Shown here in pieces: positions 1 through 8,351 of a DNA stretch of 18,915 nt. The translations under genes and the position numbers were made by a program. The notes under the pieces are model-generated. The model had not been told where the DNA came from and searched no databases. It worked only from the letters and a program-made list of their open reading frames with translations. Origin of the DNA: JAQGMV01 sp035525455 (GTDB taxonomy: Bacteria; Pseudomonadota; Gammaproteobacteria; Burkholderiales; SG8-41). Each line of letters opens with the position of its first letter. The first letter of the stretch is position 1. The stretch is from contig DATLEF010000159.1 in NCBI GenBank assembly GCA_035525455.1, positions 1 through 18,915 on the forward strand. The letters run 5' to 3'.

Positions 1-43
1 TGACGCGATACTGCTTGCCGCCGGTTTTTATGACCGCATACAT
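1..43 (-). CDS. rplU: 50S ribosomal protein L21, N-terminal fragment (cut by window edge)
   Basis: Read on the minus strand from the ATG at 43, the sequence gives MYAVIKTGGKQYRV, the highly conserved N-terminus of large-subunit ribosomal protein L21. Only 14 codons are inside the window; the rest lies to the left. The gene is divergent from ispB, an arrangement also found in E. coli, where rplU and rpmA sit next to ispB. A well-formed sigma70 promoter lies upstream at 80-108. The identification rests on a short but very characteristic motif. Confidence 0.88.
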   Translation of the reverse strand, partial: MYAVIKTGGKQYRV

Positions 44-79
44 GATGACCCCGTCTGAACGAATTCTGGGACACCGCGC

Positions 80-108
80 ATTCTACAAAAAGGAGCGCCC
101 GGAGTCAA
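80..108 (-). promoter_or_regulatory. sigma70-type promoter for rplU
   Basis: On the minus strand, TTGACT (108-103) and TAGAAT (85-80) are separated by exactly 17 bases. Each differs from the sigma70 consensus at one position. The -10 element lies about 36 bases upstream of the rplU ATG, a normal leader length. A perfect TATAAT lies on the plus strand at 111-116, pointing toward ispB, but no recognisable -35 element stands 16-18 bases before it. Confidence 0.7.
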
Positions 109-179
109 AGTATAATCAGGCCGCATCCGCCGGAGTAAGGACGGAATTTCAAGGCTTTAGCTCTATGTCGCAGCGCACA

Positions 180-199
180 TCGCGCCGGACCCGGCGCGA
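180..199 (+). repeat. GC-rich inverted repeat in the ispB leader
   Basis: TCGCGCCGG (180-188) and CCGGCGCGA (191-199) are perfect reverse complements separated by AC. In RNA this would form a very stable hairpin ending 20 bases before the GTG start of ispB. No T-run follows, so it is not an intrinsic terminator. It may affect translation of ispB or simply be a stable leader structure. Confidence 0.6.
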
Positions 200-219
200 G
201 CAAACCACCCGATTTTGCC

Positions 220-1188
220 GTGATCATAGACACCATTCGTGAAGCCATAGCTGACGATCTGCGTGCAGTCGACGAGGTGATCCACCGCCGCCTGCACTCG
301 GAGGTCGTGCTGATCAGGCAGATCGCAGATCACATCGTCGGCGCCGGCGGTAAGCGCTTGAGGCCTACTCTCCTGATCCTTTCAGCGCGCGCCTGCCGTT
401 ACGAAGGCCGGGATCATCACGAGCTCGCGGCAGTCATCGAATTCATACATACGGCGACCCTGCTGCACGACGACGTGGTAGACGAATCGAGCTTGCGGCG
501 CGGACAACCGACTACCAATGCACTGTTTGGAAACGCCGCTTCCGTGCTCGTGGGCGATTTTGTGTATTCGCGAGCGTTCCAGATGATGGTATCCATCGAA
601 AATATGAAAGTCCTGCGCGTGCTCGCCGACGCGACCAATGTCATCGCCGAAGGCGAAGTCCTCCAGCTCATGAATTGCCGTAACGCCGAGCTCAGTGAAG
701 ACGATTATCTGCGCGTTATCCGGTATAAGACGGCAAAACTTTTCGAAGCGGCGACGCGCTTGGGTGCGATTCTCGGCGGGGTGGGAGACCCCCTGGAGGA
801 GGCGATGTCGGCGTATGGCGCGCACGTCGGCACTGCTTTTCAATTGATCGATGACGTGCTCGATTACTCCGGTGACCACGTCGTCACCGGCAAGAATGTC
901 GGTGACGATCTCGCTGAAGGAAAAACCACGTTACCGCTCATCTACGCAATGAAGCACGGCACGCGCGAGCAGGCGCAACGCGTCCGGCGCGCAATAGAAG
1001 CGGGCAGGCTCGACGATCTCGCGCCGGTGCTGGAAGCGATCCGGCTCTCGGGTGCGCTCGATTACGCGCGCGCGCAGGCCCGGGCCGAATCCCGGATGGC
1101 ATGCACGCAACTCGAAGCCCTGCCGCATTCAAAATACCGGGATTATTTGATACAATTAGCCGATTTCGCGGTGACGCGAACGTTCTAG
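220..1188 (+). CDS. ispB: octaprenyl diphosphate synthase (trans-polyprenyl synthase)
   Basis: This 322-residue cytoplasmic enzyme of the IspA/IspB prenyltransferase family extends farnesyl diphosphate with isopentenyl diphosphate to make the side chain of ubiquinone. Visible family motifs are GGKRLRP at 43-49, the first aspartate-rich motif DDVVD at 84-88 followed by the RRG arginines, and the second aspartate-rich motif DDVLD at 211-215. The GTG start at 220 is the only start available, and the N-terminus lines up with E. coli IspB (as I recall it) from its first residue. There is no clear Shine-Dalgarno sequence in the 20 bases before the start, and a strong hairpin precedes it. Product chain length (usually C40) cannot be read with certainty from sequence. 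Confidence 0.93.
   Translation: MIIDTIREAIADDLRAVDEVIHRRLHSEVVLIRQIADHIVGAGGKRLRPTLLILSARACRYEGRDHHELAAVIEFIHTATLLHDDVVDESSLRRGQPTTNALFGNAASVLVGDFVYSRAFQMMVSIENMKVLRVLADATNVIAEGEVLQLMNCRNAELSEDDYLRVIRYKTAKLFEAATRLGAILGGVGDPLEEAMSAYGAHVGTAFQLIDDVLDYSGDHVVTGKNVGDDLAEGKTTLPLIYAMKHGTREQAQRVRRAIEAGRLDDLAPVLEAIRLSGALDYARAQARAESRMACTQLEALPHSKYRDYLIQLADFAVTRTF
1128..1156 (+). promoter_or_regulatory. candidate promoter for tRNA-Pro inside the ispB 3' end
   Basis: TTCAAA (1128-1133) and TACAAT (1151-1156) are separated by 17 bases. The -10 matches five of six consensus positions and the -35 four of six. Transcription would begin near 1163, about 78 bases before the tRNA. The element lies within the last codons of ispB, so the tRNA could be made independently of ispB. 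Confidence 0.4.
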
Positions 1189-1240
1189 CGGCGCACCGTG
1201 CTCCCTTCCGGAAGTTGATCGCAGGCGCTGTTGCGGCAAT

Positions 1241-1317
<77 letters not shown>

Positions 1318-1318
1318 A

Positions 1319-1325
1319 TTTTTTT
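1319..1325 (+). terminator. T-run directly downstream of tRNA-Pro
   Basis: Seven consecutive T residues begin two bases after the encoded CCA. The tRNA acceptor/T-arm structure can serve as the hairpin, so this may act as an intrinsic terminator. No separate hairpin is seen. Confidence 0.35.
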
Positions 1326-1438
1326 ATCCTCTTTCTCCTGGTCGGCATCATCGCAGTCTAAGTGACGCTGTCGACCACGGCCTCGACGCCGGCGGCATGA
1401 TGCGGCAGACTAGCGGCAGCTCGTTTCCGGAATGCTGC

Positions 1439-1669
1439 TTGGCTAAAATCCTTTTCCTCATCGCCGGCCTCGTCCTTGTCTACTGGATACTGAAAGCCTA
1501 CAAGAGGAAAGTAGAGGGGCGCGCGCACAAGCCCAAAGCACAGGGTGGTGAAGACATGGTGAGGTGCGCGCACTGCGGCGTGCACTTGCCTCGCAGCGAG
1601 AGCCTCATGGCGAATCAAGCGTTCTACTGCAACGCAGACCATCGCCGACTGCATCAGGGCACGGACTGA
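1439..1669 (+). CDS. small membrane-anchored zinc-ribbon-like protein (PP0621 type)
   Basis: This is a 76-residue protein when started at TTG 1439, which gives MAKILFLIAG and a single transmembrane segment at about residues 3-19. A basic linker follows, then a conserved metal-site pattern: C43, C46, C64 and H68 in the context MVRCAHCGVHLP and FYCNADH. This matches, from memory, the proteobacterial PP0621 family of unknown function. An upstream ATG at 1397 is in frame but would add 14 residues unlike the family start. TTG is preceded by a GGAA a few bases upstream. The gene sits 17 bases before pilS and probably shares its transcript. A direct functional link to pilus control is only suggested by position. 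Confidence 0.72.
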   Translation: MAKILFLIAGLVLVYWILKAYKRKVEGRAHKPKAQGGEDMVRCAHCGVHLPRSESLMANQAFYCNADHRRLHQGTD

Positions 1670-1686
1670 GCGTCGGAGCGCCGTCG

Positions 1687-3300
1687 ATGTCAACAGCCGT
1701 CGAACCGCTCATGACCCCGGCGGCTGACGGTCCGCTCATGCTCGAAAGCGAGCAGAGTGAGTTCTGGCGGCCGCTGTTCTACTTCAACGTCTACCGTCTC
1801 GCCGGCGCCTTTGTGCTGCTGGTGATGGTGACGGTCTGGGGCGCATCGCTCCAATTCGGTTCGCGCGACTACGTGCTTTTCGTTTGGCTGACCGGTTTTT
1901 ATTGTCTGTTCAGCCTGCTCTGCTTCCCCGTCATCCGGATGCGCTGGCGCTTCGACTTGCTGCTCAGTACGCAAGTCGCGGCCGACGTGACTGCCATTGC
2001 GCTGCTCTCATATGCGAGCCATGGCATCTCGAGCGGCCTTGGCGTGCTGCTGCTCACTACGCTTGCCGCCGCCGGCCTCGTCGCCCGCGGACGTCTGACG
2101 CTCTTCTATGCGGCGCTCGCAAGCATCGCGATGCTGCTCGAGCACACGTATGAAGTGCTGTACTTCGATGCCGCGATTGCCCAGTTTGCGCAAGCGGGTC
2201 TTTTATCTGCGGCGTACTTCGCAGTGGCGTGGCTTGCGCACACGCTCGCTAAATATGCAGTTGCCAGCGAAGAGCTCGCCGCGCAGCGCGAGATCGATCT
2301 CGAGAATATGGCGCAGGTAAGCGAGCATGTCATTCAGGACATGCAGGACGGCGTGCTGGTCGTCGACGGAGACGGGGTCATACGCCAGTTCAACATGCGC
2401 GCCGAGCGCATGCTGGGCGCGCTCTGGGGCCGCCGCGACGTGCCGTTGAGCGAATACGCGCCTGAGCTCGCGCGCTGTTTCGAAACGTGGCGCGAAGACG
2501 AGCAGGGTCGCGACACGCGCAGCGACACGATACTCAACCGCGCGGTAGGCGCGCGATTCGTGCCGGTGGGGCGGCGCCGCACAGCAGGCGCCGTCATATT
2601 TCTGGAGGATCTTACCCGCATCCAGAACGAGGCGCGCCAGATGAAGCTTGCCGCGCTGGGTCGGCTGACCGCGAACATTGCGCACGAAGTTCGTAATCCC
2701 CTGGGAGCGATCAGTCATGCCGCCGAGCTGCTCCAGGAGGAACCGGCAATCAATGATACGGTGAAGCGTCTCACTACGATAATTCAGGACAACAGTCTGC
2801 GCCTCGACCGCATGGTCAATGACGTGCTGCGATTACGGCGCAGCGACACCGCGCACCGCGAAAGCTTCAAACTTGTCGAATACCTGAAGACCTTTGTGGA
2901 GCAGTTCTGCCAGATCGAAAAACTCGAGCCCGACACGTTTCAAATCGAGCTGAACGCCGACCCGTATGTGCTTTTCGATCGCAGCCATCTGAATCAGGTC
3001 ATGTGGAATCTCTGCCGCAATGCTGCGCGCCATTGCCGCACGGAAAAAGCCAGTATTCGGGTGGTAGTAGGCATGGATGAACGCGAGGCTGTTGTAAAAT
3101 TGGACGTGATCGATGACGGGGCGGGCGTGCCGCCCAATTTGCGCAGCCAGCTTTTCGAGCCGTTCTTCACGACTGCCAGCCGCGGCACCGGCTTGGGACT
3201 CTACATCGCTCGGGAAGTATGCGAAGTGAACAATGCCAAGCTCGATTTCGTCGAGACCGAGCGCGGTGCACAGTTCACCGTCTATTGTCGAGCGGGATAA
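1687..3300 (+). CDS. pilS: type IV pilus sensor histidine kinase PilS
   Basis: This 537-residue inner-membrane kinase would phosphorylate PilR to control pilin transcription. The N-terminal roughly 200 residues are rich in transmembrane segments. A PAS-like region starts near 215 (DGVLVVDGDGVIRQFN). The phosphoacceptor is His333 in NIAHEVRNPLGAISHA, the N box lies at about 436-449, the G1 box DDGAGV at 476-481, and the G2 motif GTGLGLY begins at about residue 500. ATG 1687 is chosen because GGAG lies 8 bases upstream; an in-frame start at 1564 would overlap the previous gene and add a low-complexity basic leader. PilR follows after 6 bases, supporting PilS over other NtrB-like kinases. Confidence 0.9.
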   Translation: MSTAVEPLMTPAADGPLMLESEQSEFWRPLFYFNVYRLAGAFVLLVMVTVWGASLQFGSRDYVLFVWLTGFYCLFSLLCFPVIRMRWRFDLLLSTQVAADVTAIALLSYASHGISSGLGVLLLTTLAAAGLVARGRLTLFYAALASIAMLLEHTYEVLYFDAAIAQFAQAGLLSAAYFAVAWLAHTLAKYAVASEELAAQREIDLENMAQVSEHVIQDMQDGVLVVDGDGVIRQFNMRAERMLGALWGRRDVPLSEYAPELARCFETWREDEQGRDTRSDTILNRAVGARFVPVGRRRTAGAVIFLEDLTRIQNEARQMKLAALGRLTANIAHEVRNPLGAISHAAELLQEEPAINDTVKRLTTIIQDNSLRLDRMVNDVLRLRRSDTAHRESFKLVEYLKTFVEQFCQIEKLEPDTFQIELNADPYVLFDRSHLNQVMWNLCRNAARHCRTEKASIRVVVGMDEREAVVKLDVIDDGAGVPPNLRSQLFEPFFTTASRGTGLGLYIAREVCEVNNAKLDFVETERGAQFTVYCRAG

Positions 3301-3306
3301 TTACTC

Positions 3307-4665
3307 ATGAGCAAAAGTCAGGTGCTCGTCGTCGACGATGAAGCCGACATACGCGAGCTGCTCGGCATGACGCTCACGCGCATGGGTCTCGACGCGCACT
3401 GCGCCGGCAGCACCAGCGAGGCATACACGCTGCTTGGCAAGCACAGCTATGAGCTATGCCTCACGGACATGCGACTGCCGGACGGAGATGGTCTTGCGGT
3501 GCTGGATTATGTTTCGAAACACCATCCGGATCTGCCGGTAGCCGTTATCACGGCCCACGGCAGCGCCGAAAACGCCGTGGCGGCGCTCAAAGCCGGCGCA
3601 TTCGACTATCTCGCAAAGCCGGTCTCTCTCAACCAGCTGCGTACCTTGGTGCGCTCGGCGCTCAAGCTTTCGCGCCCGCCCGTTCGTCGCGGCGGCGAAG
3701 GCGACGCTGCCTCCGCCTTGCCGGTGCTGATCGGCGGCTCGCCTCTCATGCAGGCGACACGTGCCCTTATCGAGAGGCTGGCACGCAGTCAGGCCCCTAT
3801 ACACATCACGGGAGAATCGGGAAGCGGCAAGGAGCTTGCGGCGCGCCTCATCCATCTAAAAGGATCGCGTCAGGACGGGCCCTTCGTGGCCGTCAACTGT
3901 GGCGCGATTCCCGAAACGCTCATGGAATCGGAATTTTTCGGCTATCGGAAAGGCGCGTTCACCGGCGCTGCCGCTGACCGCGATGGTTTCTTCCACGCGG
4001 CCAACAGCGGCACGCTTTTCCTCGATGAAGTCGCCGACCTGCCGCTGCAGATGCAGGTCAAGCTGCTGCGCGCGATCCAGGAAAAGAAAGTGCGCAGGGT
4101 TGGGGCGACCGCTGAAGAGCCGGTGGATGTACGGATCATCAGCGCCACGCATCGCAACCTCGGCGAAGAAGTGAAATCGGGCGCGTTCCGCCAGGATTTG
4201 TATTACCGCCTCAATGTGATCGAGCTGAGAATGCCGAGCCTGCGCGAGATGCGTGAAGACATCCCCCTGCTTGCGGCGGCTTTGCTGGAGAAGCAGTGTG
4301 AAGATCGCGAACCGCCGCGGCTCACGGCGGAAGCCCATGCCCGGCTCATCCGCTACGACTTTCCCGGAAATGTACGCGAGCTCGAAAACGTGCTCGAGCG
4401 CGCGGTTGCGCTCGCGAGCGGGGAAGAAATCATGTTGGGGGATTTACAGCTTCCAGCGGCAGCCGTTGGCGAAGGCCTCGACGTAACGGGGCTGCCGTTG
4501 CAGGAGCGCCTGGACGCGATCGAGCGCAAGGCCATACTCGATGCGCTGGAGCAAACGCGCTACAACCGCACTGCGGCCGCGAAAGTGCTCGGCATCACTT
4601 TCCGGGCGTTGCGTTATCGGATGGAAAGACTGGGGATCAAAGACGAGCTCGACGCGAAAAGCTGA
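3307..4665 (+). CDS. pilR: sigma54-dependent response regulator PilR
   Basis: This 452-residue NtrC-family activator has three domains. The receiver domain (about 1-120) carries the phosphoacceptor Asp54 in LCLTDMRLPDG. The AAA+ sigma54-interaction domain (about 145-375) has Walker A GESGSGKE at 169-176, the sigma54-contacting loop GAFTGA at 216-221 and Walker B GTLFLDE at 235-241. A Fis-type helix-turn-helix ends the protein (about 419-443, YNRTAAAKVLGITFRALRYR). Placement 6 bases after pilS identifies it as the partner of that kinase, expected to switch on pilA with RpoN. No pilin gene is in the window, so its target must lie elsewhere. Confidence 0.92.
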   Translation: MSKSQVLVVDDEADIRELLGMTLTRMGLDAHCAGSTSEAYTLLGKHSYELCLTDMRLPDGDGLAVLDYVSKHHPDLPVAVITAHGSAENAVAALKAGAFDYLAKPVSLNQLRTLVRSALKLSRPPVRRGGEGDAASALPVLIGGSPLMQATRALIERLARSQAPIHITGESGSGKELAARLIHLKGSRQDGPFVAVNCGAIPETLMESEFFGYRKGAFTGAAADRDGFFHAANSGTLFLDEVADLPLQMQVKLLRAIQEKKVRRVGATAEEPVDVRIISATHRNLGEEVKSGAFRQDLYYRLNVIELRMPSLREMREDIPLLAAALLEKQCEDREPPRLTAEAHARLIRYDFPGNVRELENVLERAVALASGEEIMLGDLQLPAAAVGEGLDVTGLPLQERLDAIERKAILDALEQTRYNRTAAAKVLGITFRALRYRMERLGIKDELDAKS

Positions 4666-4681
4666 CGGCGCAGTCACTCCC

Positions 4682-5224
4682 ATGCGCATTAGGCCGGACG
4701 GTCTTGCGTCGGGCGTGCGTTTTATCGCTTCACCCAATTGCGATGAGCGACCTGCGGGCGTAGCGATCGAGCTCCTGGTGATTCATGCGATCAGCCTCCC
4801 GCCCGGGCAGTTCGGGGGGCCCGGTATAGAGCAGCTCTTTTTGAACCGGCTCGATCCGGCGCAGGATCCCTATTACGTTGGCATAGCCGGGCTCAGGGTG
4901 TCGGCGCATTTTCTCGTCCGGCGGTGCGGCACCATGCTCCAGTTCGTGTCTTGCACGCGGCGCGCGTGGCACGCTGGTGCCTCGAGCTGGCGCGGGCGTA
5001 GCGGCTGCAACGACTTCTCGATCGGCATAGAGCTCGAGGGGACCGATGAGCTGCAGTTCGAACCTCTTCAGTACGAAAGCCTCGCGCGGGTCACCCGGGC
5101 GCTCCAGGTCGCCTACCCGATCATCGACATAGTGGGGCACAGCGACGTCGCTCCCGGCCGAAAATCCGACCCGGGTCCCCATTTCGATTGGGCCCGATAT
5201 CGCAGTTCGATCGAGCGCCGCTGA
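4682..5224 (+). CDS. ampD: 1,6-anhydro-N-acetylmuramyl-L-alanine amidase AmpD
   Basis: This 180-residue cytoplasmic zinc amidase of the Amidase_2 family removes the stem peptide from anhydro-muropeptides during cell wall recycling; its loss induces AmpC in species with AmpR. The expected zinc ligands are present as His35 (LLVIHAISLP), His153 (VGHSDVAPGRKSDPG) and Asp163, with the catalytic-type Lys161. The conserved AWHAG (96-100) and IGIELEG (114-120) motifs are intact. The ATG at 4682 gives the usual family length; upstream in-frame starts would overlap pilR. The gap to pilR is 16 bases, so it is probably co-transcribed. There is no signal peptide, which fits the cytoplasmic AmpD rather than a periplasmic amidase. 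Confidence 0.93.
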   Translation: MRIRPDGLASGVRFIASPNCDERPAGVAIELLVIHAISLPPGQFGGPGIEQLFLNRLDPAQDPYYVGIAGLRVSAHFLVRRCGTMLQFVSCTRRAWHAGASSWRGRSGCNDFSIGIELEGTDELQFEPLQYESLARVTRALQVAYPIIDIVGHSDVAPGRKSDPGPHFDWARYRSSIERR

Positions 5225-5296
5225 CCCTCTTCCCAAGCGCTCTTCGTGTCCCGTCCGGGACCTCGAAAGCCACCAAAAATATCTCGTGCCAGCCTA

Positions 5297-5325
5297 TTGC
5301 GTTTAAAAAATCGCGCTACTAGAAT
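5297..5325 (+). promoter_or_regulatory. candidate nrdA promoter
   Basis: TTGCGT (5297-5302) and TAGAAT (5320-5325) are separated by 17 bases. The -10 matches five of six positions and the -35 keeps TTG. The start site would be near 5332, giving a leader of about 97 bases. The first NrdR-box-like element overlaps this -10, as expected of a repressed nrd promoter. A second possible -35 (TTGATC at 5326-5331) with a poor -10 in the second box is a weaker alternative. Confidence 0.5.
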
Positions 5326-5331
5326 TTGATC
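5316..5331 (+). promoter_or_regulatory. NrdR box 1 (degenerate)
   Basis: CTACTAGAATTTGATC matches the conserved core of the published NrdR box acaCwAtATaTwGtgt at C4, W5, A6, A8, T11, W12 and G13. It overlaps the candidate -10 element and lies exactly 31 bases, centre to centre, upstream of the better second box. On its own it would not be convincing; the spacing makes it so. Confidence 0.55.
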
Positions 5332-5346
5332 AAAATAAGGATCCAA

Positions 5347-5362
5347 CCACTATATCTAGTGG
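5347..5362 (+). promoter_or_regulatory. NrdR box 2
   Basis: CCACTATATCTAGTGG is a near-perfect match to the NrdR box consensus acaCwAtATaTwGtgt, including the central CTATAT and TAG core, and is itself a near-palindrome with flanking arms (AACCAC/GTGGTT). NrdR is the ATP-cone repressor of ribonucleotide reductase genes and binds pairs of such boxes about three helical turns apart. It lies 67 bases upstream of the nrdA ATG. Confidence 0.82.
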
Positions 5363-5428
5363 TTGACGGTGGGAGGAGCGTGGACCCTCCTGGGTGCGCC
5401 AAAAGCAAAGATGATCAAGGAGTTAAGT

Positions 5429-8305
5429 ATGCAATTAGCAGCTGAAACGGCAGCGGTGGTGCCGATCGCGGATTTTCCCACTCCTGAGAGCGAATCCACC
5501 CGGGAAAAACAGTATGCCGAATACAAGATAATTCGTCGCAACGGTGCTGTCGTCGGCTTCGAACCGGCCAAGATTTCCATCGCGGTGACCAAGGCCTTTC
5601 TCGCGGTCACCGGCGGCACTGGCGCGGCCTCTGCACGCGTGCGCGAGCAGGTCGTGCGGCTTACCGAGGCAGTAGTGCAGGCGCTCGTGCGCCGCCAGCC
5701 TTCGGGCGGCACGTTCCACATCGAAGACATCCAGGATCAGGTCGAGTTGGCATTGATGCGCGCCGGCGAGCACAACGTCGCCCGCGCCTATGTCCTGTAT
5801 CGGGAAGAGCGCGCGAAGGAGCGGGCCAAACAGCGCCAGGCACAGCAGCTGGCGGTGAAGCCGGTGCCGGCGGTTTTGAACGTGGTCGAGAACGGCGTGA
5901 GCCGTCCGCTCGACGTCGCAAAAATAACCGCCCTCGTTCAATGCGCCTGCGAAGGGCTGGGTCGTGAAGTGAGCGCTCAACCTGTCCTGGAAGCGATACA
6001 GCGCGATCTGTACGACGGCGTACCGATGGAAGAGGTGCGCAAATCCCTCGTCCTCGCGGCCCGCGCGCTGATCGAGCAGGACCCCGGCTACAGCTATGTG
6101 AGCGCCCGCCTGCTCCTGAACTCGCTACGGCTCGAGACGCTCGGCGAAGACGTCGCGCAAGCGGAAATGAGTGTCCGCTACGCCCAGTACCTGCCCGAGT
6201 TCGTGAAGCTGGGGATAGAAGCGGAGCTGCTGGACGAGCGGCTTGCCAGCTATGACCTCAAATGCCTGGGCGCGGCACTTGATGCGAATCGCGATCTGAA
6301 ATTCACGTACCTCGGTCTGCAGATACTGTACGACCGCTATTTTCTGCATGTGCGCGGCCGCCGCATCGAGCTGCCCCAGGTTTTCTTCATGCGCGTCGCG
6401 ATGGGGCTCGCGCTGAACGAGGCGCCCGATCAGCGCGAAGCGCGCGCGATCGAGTTTTACAACGTTCTTTCGAGCTTCGATTTCATGAGCTCGACGCCGA
6501 CTCTGTTCAATTCGGGAACGCGCCGTTCACAGCTCGCGAGCTGCTACCTGACCACGGTAGCGGACAATCTGGATGGCATTTACGAGGCCATCAAGGAAAA
6601 CGCGATGCTGCAGAAATATGCAGGCGGCCTCGGCAACGACTGGACGCCCGTGCGGGCGCTCGGATCGCACATCAAAGGGACGAACGGCAAATCGCAGGGC
6701 GTGGTGCCTTTCCTCAAGGTAGTGAACGACACCGCGGTGGCGGTCAACCAGGGTGGCAAACGCAAAGGCGCAGTCTGCTCGTATCTGGAGACCTGGCACC
6801 TCGACATCGAGGAATTCCTCGAGCTTCGCAAGAATACGGGCGACGACCGTCGCCGCACTCACGACATGAACACCGCGAACTGGGTGCCGGACCTTTTCAT
6901 GAAACGCGTCATGGAAAATGCCGAGTGGACGCTTTTTTCGCCGGCCGATGTGCCCGACCTGCACGACAAGGTCGGCAAGGCATTCGAGCGCTCATATGTC
7001 GAACATGAAGCCAGAGTCGCGCGCGGGGAGTTGACGCTTTACAAGAAAGTGCCCGCAATCCAGCTCTGGCGCAAGATGCTCTCGATGCTGTTCGAAACCG
7101 GGCATCCCTGGATTACGTTCAAGGACCCCTGCAACCTCAGGAGCCCGCAGCAGCACGTCGGCGTCGTTCACAGCTCGAACCTCTGCACCGAGATCACGCT
7201 CAACACCGGGCCCGACGAGATTGCCGTATGCAATCTGGGCTCGCTCAATATGCCGGCGCATCTCGATCTGTCGACGGGGCGCATGAACGTGGAGAAGCTG
7301 AAACGCACCATCGGCACCGCGATGCGCATGCTCGACAACGTGATCGACCTCAATTTCTATTCGGTGGGCAAGGCGCGCAACTCCAATTTCAAGCACCGTC
7401 CTGTGGGGCTCGGCATCATGGGCTTTCAGGACTGCCTGCAGAAGCTGCGTATTCCGTACGCCTCGCCTGCCGCCGTGGAGTTTGCCGACCGCTCCATGGA
7501 GAGCATTGCCTACACGGCCTACTGGGCTTCGACAGACATCGCGGAAGAGCGCGGGCCCTATTCCACGTTCAAAGGCTCGATGTGGGACCGTGGCATTTTG
7601 CCTTTCGACACGATCAATCTCCTGAAGGAGGAGCGCGGGGGTTACGTCGAGTGCGACCTGTCGGCCGTCGCCGACTGGGAAGCACTACGCCGGCGCATCA
7701 AGCAGGTCGGCATGCGCAATTCGAACTGCATCGCCATAGCCCCGACCGCAACCATCGCCAATATCACGGGGCTGTCGCAGTGCATCGAGCCGACCTACCA
7801 GAACCTGTACGTCAAGTCGAACCTGTCGGGCGAGTTCACGGTGGTCAACGAATTCCTGGTGCGCGAACTGAAGAAGCTCAACCTGTGGGACGAGGTGATG
7901 ATCGCCGACCTCAAGTACTTCGACGGCTCGCTTTCGAAAATCGACCGTATCCCGCCCGACGTTCGCAGCCTCTATGCCACGGCATTCGAAATCGAACCGC
8001 AATGGCTGGTCGAATGCGCGGCCCGGCGCCAGAAATGGGTCGACCAGTCGCAGTCTTTGAATATCTATATGGCGGGTGCCTCAGGGAAGAAGCTCGACGA
8101 CACGTACAAGCTTGCATGGCTACGGGGGCTGAAGACCACGTATTACCTGAGGACGCTCGGGGCTACGTCGACGGAGAAATCGACGGGCCGCGCAGGCCAG
8201 TTGAATGCCGTGACGGCCTCGGGCGGCGCCGCAATGGCCGCCGATGAAATGGCCCAGCCGAAGTTCTGTGCGATCGACGACCCCGAATGCGAAGCGTGCC
8301 AGTGA
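5429..8305 (+). CDS. nrdA: class Ia ribonucleoside-diphosphate reductase, large (alpha) subunit
   Basis: This 958-residue cytoplasmic subunit reduces ribonucleoside diphosphates to deoxyribonucleotides with NrdB. Two ATP-cone domains stand at the N-terminus (about 32-127 and 149-233), so overall activity should respond to ATP/dATP. The redox-active pair is C372 (SQLASCYLTT) and C601 (AVCNLGSLNM); the thiyl cysteine is C586, in NLCTE with N584 and E588. The radical-transfer tyrosines are Y905 and Y906 (TTYYLRT). The C-terminus ends CEACQ (C954, C957), the pair that takes electrons from thioredoxin/glutaredoxin. ATG 5429 is preceded by AAGGAG six bases away; a TTG at 5363 is in frame but has no comparable site and abuts the operator. 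NrdR boxes lie upstream. Confidence 0.96.
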   Translation: MQLAAETAAVVPIADFPTPESESTREKQYAEYKIIRRNGAVVGFEPAKISIAVTKAFLAVTGGTGAASARVREQVVRLTEAVVQALVRRQPSGGTFHIEDIQDQVELALMRAGEHNVARAYVLYREERAKERAKQRQAQQLAVKPVPAVLNVVENGVSRPLDVAKITALVQCACEGLGREVSAQPVLEAIQRDLYDGVPMEEVRKSLVLAARALIEQDPGYSYVSARLLLNSLRLETLGEDVAQAEMSVRYAQYLPEFVKLGIEAELLDERLASYDLKCLGAALDANRDLKFTYLGLQILYDRYFLHVRGRRIELPQVFFMRVAMGLALNEAPDQREARAIEFYNVLSSFDFMSSTPTLFNSGTRRSQLASCYLTTVADNLDGIYEAIKENAMLQKYAGGLGNDWTPVRALGSHIKGTNGKSQGVVPFLKVVNDTAVAVNQGGKRKGAVCSYLETWHLDIEEFLELRKNTGDDRRRTHDMNTANWVPDLFMKRVMENAEWTLFSPADVPDLHDKVGKAFERSYVEHEARVARGELTLYKKVPAIQLWRKMLSMLFETGHPWITFKDPCNLRSPQQHVGVVHSSNLCTEITLNTGPDEIAVCNLGSLNMPAHLDLSTGRMNVEKLKRTIGTAMRMLDNVIDLNFYSVGKARNSNFKHRPVGLGIMGFQDCLQKLRIPYASPAAVEFADRSMESIAYTAYWASTDIAEERGPYSTFKGSMWDRGILPFDTINLLKEERGGYVECDLSAVADWEALRRRIKQVGMRNSNCIAIAPTATIANITGLSQCIEPTYQNLYVKSNLSGEFTVVNEFLVRELKKLNLWDEVMIADLKYFDGSLSKIDRIPPDVRSLYATAFEIEPQWLVECAARRQKWVDQSQSLNIYMAGASGKKLDDTYKLAWLRGLKTTYYLRTLGATSTEKSTGRAGQLNAVTASGGAAMAADEMAQPKFCAIDDPECEACQ

Positions 8306-8351
8306 CGCAGCGGCGCTCGCCTACGGCTCGGGCCTGGCCGCCGCACGAACA

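Noticed and set aside
15..242. 75-codon plus-strand open frame at the left edge
   Set aside because: It crosses the rplU start and promoter on the other strand and has no recognisable domain. Only its 25-codon 3' part is discussed, as a possible leader frame.
5248..5261. GTCCCG/CGGGAC inverted repeat after ampD as a terminator
   Set aside because: The loop is only two bases and no T-run follows on either strand, so it does not qualify as an intrinsic terminator.
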